64,000 bases of DNA. Origin: Curtobacterium herbarum. GTDB taxonomy: Bacteria > Actinomycetota > Actinomycetes > Actinomycetales > Microbacteriaceae. Below, one piece after another: positions 40,824-50,390 of this stretch (the stretch's first letter is position 1; every line of letters starts with the position of its first letter). Location of the stretch: positions 2,914,001-2,978,000 of the forward strand of contig NZ_JAFBBT010000001.1 of NCBI RefSeq assembly GCF_016907335.1. The letters run 5' to 3'. The position numbers and the translations under genes were made by a program. The notes beneath the pieces were generated by a model. That model ran no database searches and was not told the DNA's origin. It worked only from the letters and a program-made list of their open reading frames with translations.

Positions 40824-41315
40824 TCAGGCCGCGGGGGTCCCCGCCACGTGCGCCAGCACCACCGGGTCGGAGCAGCCGCGCGCGAACCCTGCGATGCGCC
40901 GGTCGATGTCCCGCTGCAGCACGAGCACGCCGATCCGTTCGGCGAGCGGTGCCAGCCACCTGGGCCGACAGGTGAAGTTGTAGCGCCAGACCGCCAGCGT
41001 GTGCCCCGGCTGCCCCTCGGCCGGGCTGAAGCGCCAGCCGCCGCCCATCCGCTCGAAGAACCACGAGCCCTTCGTCATCTTCATGCCCACGTTCGACGGC
41101 GGGTTGTACGAGACGTACTCGCTCTCCATCGCGAAGCCGAACCGCTGCACGGTCCAGGTGCGGACGCCCTTGCCCGGCACGGTCGCGCCGCCGACCAGGT
41201 GCTGGCGGCGGATGAACGGGTCCCACCGCTTCCGGATCGCGCCCTGGGTCTGCGAGACGGCGAACGCGACCGCCACCTCGACCGGGACGACGCAGCGGGA
41301 CTCGACGACAGGCAC
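40824..41315 (-). CDS. SRPBCC (START-like) family protein
   Basis: 163 residues with the polyketide-cyclase/SRPBCC layout: strand VPVEVAVAFAVS near 9-20, helix, IRKRWDPFIRRQHL near 28-41, then beta strands VRTWTVQRFGFAMESEYVSY and GWRFSPAEGQ, and a C-terminal helix (QRDIDRRIAGFARG). Such proteins bind small hydrophobic ligands; the ligand is unknown. The start is GTG at 41315, since the nearby ATG at 41323 is out of frame. Confidence 0.72.
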   Translation of the reverse strand: MPVVESRCVVPVEVAVAFAVSQTQGAIRKRWDPFIRRQHLVGGATVPGKGVRTWTVQRFGFAMESEYVSYNPPSNVGMKMTKGSWFFERMGGGWRFSPAEGQPGHTLAVWRYNFTCRPRWLAPLAERIGVLVLQRDIDRRIAGFARGCSDPVVLAHVAGTPAA

Positions 41316-41341
41316 GGGCCCATCGTGGCACGGGCCCGCCA

Positions 41342-41391
41342 CGGCGGCCGGGAGGCCCACACCCGGCCCGCCCCGCGCCTCCCGTCCGCCG
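41342..41391. repeat. inverted repeat carrying the dispersed GGGAGGC motif
   Basis: Arms 41342-41356 and 41377-41391 pair at 14 of 15 positions (CGGCGG.CGGGAGGC / GCCTCCCGTCCGCCG). It lies in the divergent gap between the SRPBCC and proline iminopeptidase genes; the same half-site recurs elsewhere in the window. Confidence 0.65.
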
Positions 41392-41462
41392 TCCGGTCGC
41401 GTCACGGGCGGCGGTACGGTGGCAGCGACCCGCCCGTTCCCGCCACTGCCGAGAGGACGCCC

Positions 41463-42446
41463 GTGCGCCAGCTCCACCCACCGATCGAACCGAACCGAAC
41501 CGGCATGCTCGACGTCGGCGACGGCCAGCAGGTGTACTGGGAGGAGTGCGGCGCTCCCGACGGCAAGCCCGTCGTCTTCCTGCACGGCGGGCCCGGGGCC
41601 GGCTGCTCCCCCGACCACCGCCGCCTGTTCGACCCGGCCCGCTACCGGATCGTCCTGTTCGACCAGCGCAACTGCGGCCGGAGCCTGCCGCACGCCGGCG
41701 ACCCGACCACGGACCTGTCGACGAACACGACGTGGAACCTGGTCGGCGACATCGAGCGGCTGCGCGAGCACCTGGGGATCGACGCGTGGCAGGTGTTCGG
41801 CGGCTCGTGGGGGTCCGCGCTGGCCCTGGCGTACGCCGAGACGCACCCGGAGCGGGTCACCGAACTCGTGCTCCGCGGGATCTTCACGCTGCGGCCGAGC
41901 GAGATCGACTGGTTCTACGAGGGGGGTGCCGCGAACGTGCTGCCCGACCTGTGGGAGGGGTACCTCGCTCCCCTGGCGCCCGAGGAACGACTGCCCGGCG
42001 GCCTGGTCCGCGTGTTCGAGCGGCTGCTCGCCGACCCGGACCCCGCCGTGCACGGCCCCGCGGCGGTCGCCTGGGCCAGCTGGGAGGCGGCCTCGATCAC
42101 GCTGCTGCCCCGCCCGGACCTGGTCGCCCGGTACGCGGACCCGACGTACGCGCTGGCGTTCGCCCGGATCGAGAACCACTACTTCACCCACGACGGGTGG
42201 TTCGAGGACAGCCAGCTGATCCGCGACGCCGACCGGCTGCGGGACATCCCGACCGTCATCGTGCAGGGGCGCTACGACATGTGCACCCCGGCGGTCACCG
42301 CGTGGGACCTGCACCGGGCGCTGCCGTCGGCGGAGTTCCGGCTGATCGACGACGCCGGGCACGCGTTCGACGAGCCGGGGATCCTCGACGCGCTGCTCGA
42401 GACGACGGACCGGTTCGCCGGGTCGGGTTCGGCGTCGGCGGGCTGA
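41463..42446 (+). CDS. pip: proline iminopeptidase
   Basis: 327 residues, alpha/beta hydrolase. Oxyanion region HGGPGAGCSPDHRRLFDP near 46-63; nucleophile Ser in FGGSWGSALALAYA near 113-126 (G-G-S-W-G-S); Asp in GRYDMCTP near 275 and His in DDAGHAFDEPG near 302. QRNCGRSLPHAGD is the family loop. It removes N-terminal proline from peptides in the cytoplasm. GTG start with a GAGAGGA ribosome site; a TACGGT box at 41414 suits a start near 41427. Confidence 0.93.
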   Translation: MRQLHPPIEPNRTGMLDVGDGQQVYWEECGAPDGKPVVFLHGGPGAGCSPDHRRLFDPARYRIVLFDQRNCGRSLPHAGDPTTDLSTNTTWNLVGDIERLREHLGIDAWQVFGGSWGSALALAYAETHPERVTELVLRGIFTLRPSEIDWFYEGGAANVLPDLWEGYLAPLAPEERLPGGLVRVFERLLADPDPAVHGPAAVAWASWEAASITLLPRPDLVARYADPTYALAFARIENHYFTHDGWFEDSQLIRDADRLRDIPTVIVQGRYDMCTPAVTAWDLHRALPSAEFRLIDDAGHAFDEPGILDALLETTDRFAGSGSASAG

Positions 42447-42465
42447 GCGTCCGGCGGAGGTGACG

Positions 42466-42507
42466 AGGACGCGCCGACGCAGGACGCGCCGACGCAGGAC
42501 GCGCCTC
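42466..42507. repeat. 15-bp tandem repeat
   Basis: Two exact copies of AGGACGCGCCGACGC (42466-42480 and 42481-42495) and a partial third copy to 42507, in the gap between the pip and NERD genes. Confidence 0.85.
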
Positions 42508-42536
42508 CAGGCCGACGACCGTGGTGGGGTGGTGCC

Positions 42537-43514
42537 ATGACCGACGACCTCGTGCCGTGGTTGGTCGCCGGGGGGCTCGCCGTCGTGGTGGTCGTCCTGG
42601 TGGTCCTCCTGCGGCGACACCAGACCACCGCCCGCGCCGAACTCGAGGCCGCCGACCGGGAGCGTGCCGCGGAGCTCACCCGGCGCGAGGCCGAGCACCG
42701 GGACGCCACCGCGCGGGTGCAGGCCGACCGGGACGCCCAGGTCGCCGCCGCGGACGCCCGTCGCCGAGAGGCGGTGTCCGAGGCTGAGGAGAGCCGTGCA
42801 CTGCTGCGGACGGGCATGAAGTGGGAAGCGGCCTCGGAGCAGGCGATCCTCGAAGCCTGCCGAGCCGCCGGCGTGAGCGGCGTGCTCATGACGAACGTGG
42901 TGTTCGTCCCCGTCGGCGAGACCGAGCAGGGGTCGCGGCGGAAGTTCGTGGCGCAGGCCGACCACGTGCTCGTGTCCGAGTCCGGCCGCGGCCTGGTCAT
43001 CGAGAGCAAGCGGTGGGGCGGCATCGTGTTCGACGGGCGCCGACCGAGCGAGGTGCACCCGGCGTTCCGGAACCTGGTCGACGAGTCGTCCCTGGTTCCG
43101 CCGTTCGCCGTGCAGGTGCAGAGCCGGACCGTGCTCAACCACGAGCAGGAGGCCGAGAACTGGTGGCAGGTCCGGGTGAAGGCGAAGGGGTCGTCGCCGG
43201 CCCAGCAGGTGCGGGTGCAGGCCCGACGCCTCGCCCGGTTCGTCGACGAGCAGACGGGAGTGTCCCGCACCTGGTTCGACACGTGCGTCTTCTACTCGGC
43301 GCCCTCGGCCGCGACGTTCGTGCAGCCGGAGGACCGCAGCGGCACGGTGACGACGAGCATCGTGACGAACGGCCACGAGCTGCAGTCGGCCCTGGCGTCG
43401 TGGGCCGCGAAGGACTCGGTGCCGAACCGGGCCCGGGCCGACGCGGTCGTCCGGGTGCTCGCCGGGCAGGGTGCGCACGCGATCACGGTGGGGTCGTACC
43501 GCCTGCCGGAGTGA
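42537..43514 (+). CDS. membrane-anchored NERD-domain protein
   Basis: 325 residues. One helix at 8-25, then a charged coiled-coil (about 28-90, Ala/Glu/Arg heptads), then a NERD domain: QADHVLVSESGRGLVIESKR near 140-159 with the D...VIE-x-K motif, as in restriction-endonuclease-like folds. Later VQVQSRTVLNHEQEAENWWQ and VFYSAPSA are consistent with the domain. NERD proteins are presumed nucleases of unknown role; the E-x-K pair is intact. Membrane anchoring with a cytoplasmic nuclease-like part is unusual. Confidence 0.8.
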   Translation: MTDDLVPWLVAGGLAVVVVVLVVLLRRHQTTARAELEAADRERAAELTRREAEHRDATARVQADRDAQVAAADARRREAVSEAEESRALLRTGMKWEAASEQAILEACRAAGVSGVLMTNVVFVPVGETEQGSRRKFVAQADHVLVSESGRGLVIESKRWGGIVFDGRRPSEVHPAFRNLVDESSLVPPFAVQVQSRTVLNHEQEAENWWQVRVKAKGSSPAQQVRVQARRLARFVDEQTGVSRTWFDTCVFYSAPSAATFVQPEDRSGTVTTSIVTNGHELQSALASWAAKDSVPNRARADAVVRVLAGQGAHAITVGSYRLPE

Positions 43515-43561
43515 CGTGACGTCGCCGCACACGCGCAGCACGCACGACGCACGCAGCAAGC

Positions 43562-43598
43562 ACGACGCCCCGTCGGCCAGTGGCCAGCGGGGCGTCGT
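43562..43598. terminator. hairpin terminator of the 110-residue paralog gene
   Basis: Perfect 11-bp stem ACGACGCCCCG / CGGGGCGTCGT with an inner GGCCA pair; 18 bases after the stop of the minus-strand gene. Confidence 0.7.
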
Positions 43599-43615
43599 CT
43601 GGAGAGCGGAGAGCG

Positions 43616-43948
43616 TTACGCAGTCGGGCGGATGACCGACGGCAGCATCACGTGCAGGTGCCCGGCGAGCGCGTTCTGCGCGTCCTCGAGCGAGGTGAAG
43701 TCGCCGACGACCAGGCCGAAGGTGTCCGACGCGACGTAGCGGCCGTCGCGCTTGTCGACGGAGCCGCCGAAGTAGCCGCCGTAGTTGGCGACCCACTCGT
43801 CGTCGCCCTCGAGCGTCCAGGTGGTCTTCGCGCGGGAGGCGCGGGCGCTGCTGGCGGCCTCGGCTTCCAGGACAGCGACGATGTCGACGGTCTCGGTGTC
43901 GAGGGTGACGTCGGTCCCGGCTGCGGCCCGGTTCATGGTCGTGCTCAT
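43616..43948 (-). CDS. small conserved protein, paralog of the gene at 6506
   Basis: 110 residues, soluble, family not recognised. It shares with the 6506 gene product the stretches VTLDT.TVD..AVLEA, ANYGGYFGGSVDKRDGRY, SDTFG, VGDF.SLEDAQ and the ending LPSVIRP. CAGGAG is a clear ribosome site. The N-terminus is slightly longer. The upstream region repeats the motif array found at 6851-7009 with near-identical spacing. It has its own terminator, so it is a single-gene unit. Confidence 0.72.
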   Translation of the reverse strand: MSTTMNRAAAGTDVTLDTETVDIVAVLEAEAASSARASRAKTTWTLEGDDEWVANYGGYFGGSVDKRDGRYVASDTFGLVVGDFTSLEDAQNALAGHLHVMLPSVIRPTA

Positions 43949-43968
43949 CGCGCTCTCCTGTCGTGTTC

Positions 43969-44161
43969 GGGGTACGTGGTGCAGTACGTGAACGCTACGA
44001 CACCGATCGCAGCCGTCGACAGCGAGGCCCGTCGATTCACGGGTTCAGCCCCGGATGTTCATCCACGAGGCCCGGAGTTCCGGGCCTCGTGGTCCGCCGA
44101 TCGGGGTACAGCGGGGCCGAACGGGGTACTCGTCATCCGGATGACCGCGCGGCCGGGGTAC
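43969..44161 (-). promoter_or_regulatory. upstream motif array shared with the paralog at 6506
   Basis: Read toward the gene on the minus strand: GTACCCC at 44161-44155, 44129-44123 and 44109-44103; a CACGAGGCCCGG / CCGGGCCTCGTG hairpin at 44065-44092; the 17-base block at 44046-44030; TAGCGT at 43997-43992; GTACCCC at 43975-43969. Distances match the array at 6851-7009 within one base. No gene is seen in the rest of 43949-44194. Confidence 0.6.
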
Positions 44162-44194
44162 AGCGCGCAGGACGTCGCCGCGAGCCGCCCGCGG

Positions 44195-44752
44195 TCAGGA
44201 CACCGCGCGCAGGGCGTCCGCGATCGTCGTCAGTGCGGTGTCGATCTCGTCCGCGACCCGCACGTGCGTGGACTCCGCGCGACGGTAGGGGTCGTCCACG
44301 TCGTCGTCCGCCGGGTCGGCGGGCGGCGGCACGGTCCCGCGCAGCCGGGCGACCCGTTCGACCAGGGCCTCGGGCGAGTGCACGTCCGCCAGGTCGCCGG
44401 GCTCGAGACCGTCGAGCACCCGCGCGAACTGCTTGATCGTGAACGCCCGCTTGGCGGCCCGGGGTGCGAGCTGCACGGCCGCGGACCGGTGGGAGCGCTC
44501 GGCCGTCAGCACCAGGTCGGCGGACCCGGCGATCCGCTCGGTCAGGTACCGGGAGCGGTGCGCCTCCGGGTGTCCCCCGAGGCGCACCGACTGCGCGGCC
44601 GCGGCACCGTCCATCACGGCACCGTCGTCGGCGATGGTGCCGGCCGACTCGATGACGTGCGCGGACGCGGCCGGACCGAGACGCTCCTGGAGCACCTGGG
44701 CACCGAGCGGCGACCGACAGATGTTGCCGCTGCAGACGAAGAGGATCCGCAT
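44195..44752 (-). CDS. low-molecular-weight protein-tyrosine phosphatase
   Basis: 185 residues. The active-site loop CSGNICRS (7-14) matches C-x5-R-S of LMW-PTPs, and DDPYRRAE near 150 has the general-acid Asp-Pro. The fold would dephosphorylate tyrosine kinases of the BY type; the polysaccharide kinase at 25847 is a candidate partner, although 18 kb away. It follows purA by 2 bases and is transcribed with it. It is longer than many LMW-PTPs (about 150), with an extra C-terminal helix. Confidence 0.88.
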   Translation of the reverse strand: MRILFVCSGNICRSPLGAQVLQERLGPAASAHVIESAGTIADDGAVMDGAAAAQSVRLGGHPEAHRSRYLTERIAGSADLVLTAERSHRSAAVQLAPRAAKRAFTIKQFARVLDGLEPGDLADVHSPEALVERVARLRGTVPPPADPADDDVDDPYRRAESTHVRVADEIDTALTTIADALRAVS

Positions 44753-44754
44753 GC

Positions 44755-46047
<1,293 letters not shown>

Positions 46048-46167
46048 CTGGTTCTCCTCACGTTGGCGGAGGACCGCACACGGCCGTCCCGGCCGGTGGT
46101 CCACCCGAGTCTATCGGCTGGCCATCTCCGCGTCACCGGCACGACGGCGGGTGCCCGGTCGCCGTCC

Positions 46168-46215
46168 GACGGACGGGAGGCCCGGTACCAGCTGGTACCG
46201 GGCCTCCCGTCCGTC
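46168..46215. repeat. 48-bp perfect palindrome before purA
   Basis: A 48-bp sequence that is identical to its reverse complement over its whole length: half-site GACGGACGGGAGGCCCGGTA followed by CCAG at the centre side. It lies 121 bases before the purA start and 25 bases after a 55-codon gene, so it can act as that gene's terminator. It contains the dispersed GGACGGGAGGC motif twice. Confidence 0.9.
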
Positions 46216-46240
46216 AGGTGGTCGCGTCGCGACCGCGGCG

Positions 46241-46408
46241 TCAGCCGAGGAAGAAGTCGGCGTAGGAGGGGTCCCCGACCGGCTGGGTGTGTCCCGGCTG
46301 GGCGAGTCGTTCCTCCACCATGGCCTGGATGGCGTCCGGCGGGGTGAGGCCGCGTCGACGCCACTCCATCGGGTTCTGCCGGAGCTGCACCAGGGTGTTC
46401 GTTCGCAT
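46241..46408 (-). CDS. 55-residue protein of unknown function
   Basis: A compact frame with protein-like composition: MRTNTLVQLRQNPMEWRRRG, then LTPPDAIQAMVEERLAQPGH, ending YADFFLG. It looks helical and partly basic, and is not hydrophobic. A CACTGT box 6 bases before the ATG fits a leaderless start, and the 48-bp palindrome lies just after the stop. Family not recognised. Confidence 0.6.
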   Translation of the reverse strand: MRTNTLVQLRQNPMEWRRRGLTPPDAIQAMVEERLAQPGHTQPVGDPSYADFFLG

Positions 46409-46500
46409 GCTGCAACAGTGTCACGAAGTACCTAGTTCGGCTAACTACGTGTCCCGTGAGCGCACATCCCGCCCACGAACTGGGGACACGCGGACGACGA

Positions 46501-46530
46501 AGCGGGCGGCCCGTTCCCGGACCGCCCGCT
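46501..46530. terminator. hairpin terminator after the subtilisin gene
   Basis: Stem AGCGGGCGG / CCGCCCGCT with a 12-base loop, 31 bases after the stop of the minus-strand protease gene. Confidence 0.6.
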
Positions 46531-46560
46531 CGTGTCGAGTTCAGGCTCGCGCGGCAGCGC

Positions 46561-49500
46561 TCACCGGGTGATCTTCCCCGACTGCGGCGAGGTCACCGAG
46601 GCGGACGTGTACCCGGACTTCTTCGCCGTCAGGACGAACGACAGCCGGTGCCCGATGTCGGCCTTCGTCGTCTTGTAGGTCGACGTCGTCACGCTCACCT
46701 TCTTGCCGTCCCGCAGCCACTGGCGGGTGAAGGTGATGCCGTTGGCGTTCCAGGTGCCGGTCGGGGCGTGCATCCTCGTCCCGACCTTGAGCGAGCCGGT
46801 CACGGCCACGCGACCCGACACCAGCGCGAGCTTCGGCGTGTCCGAGGTCGTGCTGAGCAGGTCCGCCTGGTCGCCCGGCGCGTTGTGCAGGTGCAGCAGG
46901 AGCACCTTCGCCGAGGTCGAGGTGGCCGAGGACCGGATGGCCGAGATCGCGGTGTCCGGGTACGTCAGGGTCGACGCACCGTCGGCCTTGAACGACACCG
47001 CCGGCTGGAAGGCGTTGAACGTCGCCTTCGTCGTCTCGTCGACCACCGAGGACGCGGCGGTCGGCAGCGTCGGTGAGTAGGACGACTCGGTCACGACCGA
47101 GTAGTCGAACACCCCGGACTTCGACTTCGCCGTGTAGCCGAGCGCCGCGAGCGACACCGGCAGCACCTTGACCGCGGAGTCGAACGTGTTGACGTCGACA
47201 CCGGCTGCGACACCGCCGAGGGGGCGGGTGTCCACGACCTGCTTCTTCGGGTCCTTCTGGTGCAGGTCGAGCGTCTTGACGATGGTCACGTCCGCCGTCG
47301 CCGACTTCGTGTCGTACGTCATGTAGTCGGGATCGCCGTCGCGGTTCGTGTCGATGAGCACCTCGACGTTGTTCGACTGGCCGGGGTTCGACTCGGCGCC
47401 GTCGGTCTGGACCCCGAAGGACACCATGCCCTTCGAGTTGTCCGCCAGGCCGAGCGCCGTGGAGTTGGCGCCGAAGGCGCGGATGTCCGCGCCGGCGAGC
47501 GTCTGCTTCGCGGTGCCGTCCGGGAACGACTCCTTCGGGTCGGTGCCCCCGAGCTGGAACGGTGCGACGCGTGCCTGGTAGCCGGTCGCCCCGGTTCCTT
47601 GGGACAGGCCGCGGCCGGTCATCGTGATGGTGCTGGTGCGTCCGGTGCCCGTGAACCCCACGTCGCCCGCGTGCCGGGCGCTGACCGGTTCCGGCGCGGC
47701 GTAGACGCCGAGTCGGAGGGGCGTGACGCCGTCGGCGGCCGGGGTGAACGTGACCAGGCCGGTGGCGGCCGGGACGAACTCCCGCGGTGTGCCGCCCTCG
47801 ACGGCGACCTGTGTCGGGTCGATGACCTTCCGCAGCAGCGTCGGGTCGGCGATCGTCATGGTGACCGTCACCGTGGCGGTGCCGCCGGCGGGGACCGTGA
47901 CCGTGTCGGCGCTCAGCGTGAACGCGACGCCGGGCTGCGCGATCCGCGACTCGTAGGCGACGCGGTAGGTGTGCGCGGTGGCCGAGGTGTTGCGCACCAG
48001 CAGGGTGCGCTTCTCGGTGGTCGCTGCGCCGACCTCGACGACGCCGAAGGACGCCGTGACGAGCTGCCCGTTCTCCTGGCTGCGGACGGTGGTGCCGTCC
48101 TGCACGGCCTGGAGCGCGTCGACCCGACCGGTGCCCTGGCGGAGCAGGGTCGCCGACTGGCCGTCCGTCGCACTCTGGCGCACGTCGTGCGTGGCCGTGT
48201 TCATGAGTGCGGCCTTGATCTCCGGCGCGGTCCAGCCCGGGTGGGCCTCGAACGCCAGCGCGGCGACGCCGGCGACGTGCGGGGTGGCCATCGAGGTGCC
48301 GCTGAGCGACAGCCGGTCGTTGCCGGTGCCGTTGGCGGCCGAGATCACGTTGACGCCGGGGCCGGCGATGTCCGGCTTGACGACGTCACCGTAGGAACCG
48401 TGCTCACCGCGGCTGCTGAAGGACGCCAGGGTGTTCACCGTCTCGGCGTCGGTGGCGAGCTGGAAGCCCTTGAGCTCGTCCGCGAACCGGACGTGCAGGG
48501 TCCCAGCCGTCGCCGCGGCCTGGAGGCTCGTCACGCTGTCACGGGTCAGTTCCGCACCCGGGACGGTCGCGTTGCCCGCGATGCCCGAGTCGAAGGTGTT
48601 CACCGTGCCGGCGAGGAGGACGCCGGTACCGCCAGCGGCCGCGACGTTGGCGAAGCGGACGCCGGAGCCGCACTCGAGGGCACCGTCGGTCCACTTGAGC
48701 CAGACGATCTTGCCCGCGATCGCGGCGGCCTGGTCGGCGCTGAACGCCGTGCAGCCGTCGACGTCGGTGGTCGGGACGACGACGTCACCCTCGACCGGCA
48801 GCGTGCCCTGGTAGTCCTGCGAGTACTGCGCGCGCCAGGTCTTCGCGACGTCGGCCGGGGCGGTCGCCGCGACACCGTCGAACAGGCTCTGCCCGGTCGC
48901 GCTCGCGGCGACGGTCAGGGCACCGGCGGCGTTGCCCGGCGATCCCCCGATGTCGGTGAAGTCGTCCGCGTTGCCGGCGGCGACCACGGGCAGCACACCG
49001 CGGGCGGTGAGCGCGTCGATCTTCGCGTTGTCGGGGTCGTCCGCTGCGCCGTAGTCGGAGCCGAGCGACAGGTTGATGACGTTGATGCTCTTGCCCTCGG
49101 TCAGGGCCTGCCCCACCCAGTCGAGCGCGGCACCGGTCAGGTCGGTCGAGCCGCCGCCGTCACCGAAGACCTTCAGCGAGTAGAGGCCGGCCTGCGGCGC
49201 GCTGCCCGGGCCGACCCACATGTCCTGCACCTGCTGCGGCGTCAGGGTCGAGTAGTCGCCGCGGAAGGTCGTCTTGTCGGCGTTCATGCCGAACCCGGCG
49301 GCCGTGCCGGCGACGTGGGTGCCGTGGTCGCCGCCCCTGCCGTCGATGGGGTTGGCGTCCGGTGCGGGCACCGGGTCGTAGGTGTCCGGGTCGGACGGGT
49401 TCGCGTTGTACGTGGCGCCGGCGAAGTCGTAGCCACCGAGGAACTTCGACGGGTCGTACCAGCTCGAGGACGGGGCGCCGGTGCTGGCGAGGGCGTCCTG

Positions 49501-50241
49501 GTAGGCGGCCGTGGTGCCCGGGCCACCGAAGTCGGCCTGGGTGTAGTCGAGGCCGGTGTCGATCACGGCGACGTTGACGCCCTTGCCGGTGCGACCCGTC
49601 TGGGTCCAGGCGTCGACGGCCTTCGTGTAGAGGTCGCTCGCGGCGTTCTTCGGCGTGACGCCGTCGGCACCGGCCGTCACGCGGTCGGGGTCGACACCCG
49701 AGGGTGCGGCGTCCGCCGAGGCGTTCCGCTCCGGCTGGACGACCTTCTTCGGCAGCAGCGGCGCGATGCTCAGCACGTCCGAGCGCTTCGCGATCTCGGT
49801 GAAGGCCGAGACGTCGGCGACGATCGCGACGCCGGGGACGGTGTACTCGGTCGAGTAGAGCTCAGCGGCCTTGCGGTCGGCATCCTTGACGGCACCGAGG
49901 ACCTCCGCGTTGGTCGAGCGGATCGTCGAGAGCCGGCTCTTCGCGGCGGACGACGGCGTCCTCGACCGGGTCAGGTCGCCGCCCTTCGCCTGCGCGTCGA
50001 CCTCGAGTGCCCCGGCGCCCGTGGTGCGGACGAAGGCGCTGACGGTCTTCGTCGGGGACGCGTTCCGCAGTGGGGCGGCGAGCTTGAAGCCGGCCGAGGT
50101 GGCGGTGGCCGGTGCCGCGGAGGCTGCACCGCCGACGGCGAGTCCACCGCAGGCCAGTGCCGCCACGGCGACGATCGAGGTCAGCAGCCGCGAGGAGCGG
50201 TACCGGCGGGAAGGGTTGGTGGGTGGTGTCACTTGGGGCAC
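46561..50241 (-). CDS. secreted S8 subtilisin-like protease
   Basis: 1226 residues. A signal peptide (RLLTSIVAVAALACGGLAV) is followed by an inhibitor-like propeptide, then the S8 domain: D228 in VIDTGLDY, H306 in GDHGTHVAG, and S650 in SLSGTSMATPHVAG, with the oxyanion Asn in VVAAGNADD near 424. A PA-type insert lies near 480-600. The second half is a long beta-rich region ending in an Ig-like repeat. It works outside the cell. The GTG at 50241 was chosen because AGGA lies 9 bases before it; an in-frame GTG at 50250 is too close. Confidence 0.9.
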   Translation of the reverse strand: MPQVTPPTNPSRRYRSSRLLTSIVAVAALACGGLAVGGAASAAPATATSAGFKLAAPLRNASPTKTVSAFVRTTGAGALEVDAQAKGGDLTRSRTPSSAAKSRLSTIRSTNAEVLGAVKDADRKAAELYSTEYTVPGVAIVADVSAFTEIAKRSDVLSIAPLLPKKVVQPERNASADAAPSGVDPDRVTAGADGVTPKNAASDLYTKAVDAWTQTGRTGKGVNVAVIDTGLDYTQADFGGPGTTAAYQDALASTGAPSSSWYDPSKFLGGYDFAGATYNANPSDPDTYDPVPAPDANPIDGRGGDHGTHVAGTAAGFGMNADKTTFRGDYSTLTPQQVQDMWVGPGSAPQAGLYSLKVFGDGGGSTDLTGAALDWVGQALTEGKSINVINLSLGSDYGAADDPDNAKIDALTARGVLPVVAAGNADDFTDIGGSPGNAAGALTVAASATGQSLFDGVAATAPADVAKTWRAQYSQDYQGTLPVEGDVVVPTTDVDGCTAFSADQAAAIAGKIVWLKWTDGALECGSGVRFANVAAAGGTGVLLAGTVNTFDSGIAGNATVPGAELTRDSVTSLQAAATAGTLHVRFADELKGFQLATDAETVNTLASFSSRGEHGSYGDVVKPDIAGPGVNVISAANGTGNDRLSLSGTSMATPHVAGVAALAFEAHPGWTAPEIKAALMNTATHDVRQSATDGQSATLLRQGTGRVDALQAVQDGTTVRSQENGQLVTASFGVVEVGAATTEKRTLLVRNTSATAHTYRVAYESRIAQPGVAFTLSADTVTVPAGGTATVTVTMTIADPTLLRKVIDPTQVAVEGGTPREFVPAATGLVTFTPAADGVTPLRLGVYAAPEPVSARHAGDVGFTGTGRTSTITMTGRGLSQGTGATGYQARVAPFQLGGTDPKESFPDGTAKQTLAGADIRAFGANSTALGLADNSKGMVSFGVQTDGAESNPGQSNNVEVLIDTNRDGDPDYMTYDTKSATADVTIVKTLDLHQKDPKKQVVDTRPLGGVAAGVDVNTFDSAVKVLPVSLAALGYTAKSKSGVFDYSVVTESSYSPTLPTAASSVVDETTKATFNAFQPAVSFKADGASTLTYPDTAISAIRSSATSTSAKVLLLHLHNAPGDQADLLSTTSDTPKLALVSGRVAVTGSLKVGTRMHAPTGTWNANGITFTRQWLRDGKKVSVTTSTYKTTKADIGHRLSFVLTAKKSGYTSASVTSPQSGKITR

Positions 50242-50354
50242 GCAGCACACTCCTGGGTTGTCCGAACTCCGGGTGAAGTTCTGATGAAGCTATGTGCTCG
50301 TCCCCAGCTCGGGGAGTCGGCAGTTCAGGGGACAGAACCTGTGGTTCTCCAAAG

Positions 50355-50383
50355 TTGCACACCGGTGTGCAGGTTATTACGAT
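50355..50383 (+). promoter_or_regulatory. promoter and palindromic operator of the TetR operon
   Basis: TTGCAC (50355-50360) and TACGAT (50378-50383) are spaced 17 bases, with the ATG only 7 bases on. A perfect 16-bp palindrome TGCACACCGGTGTGCA (50356-50371) covers the -35 box and spacer, as expected for repression by the TetR protein encoded next. Confidence 0.7.
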
Positions 50384-50390
50384 GGGGTGC

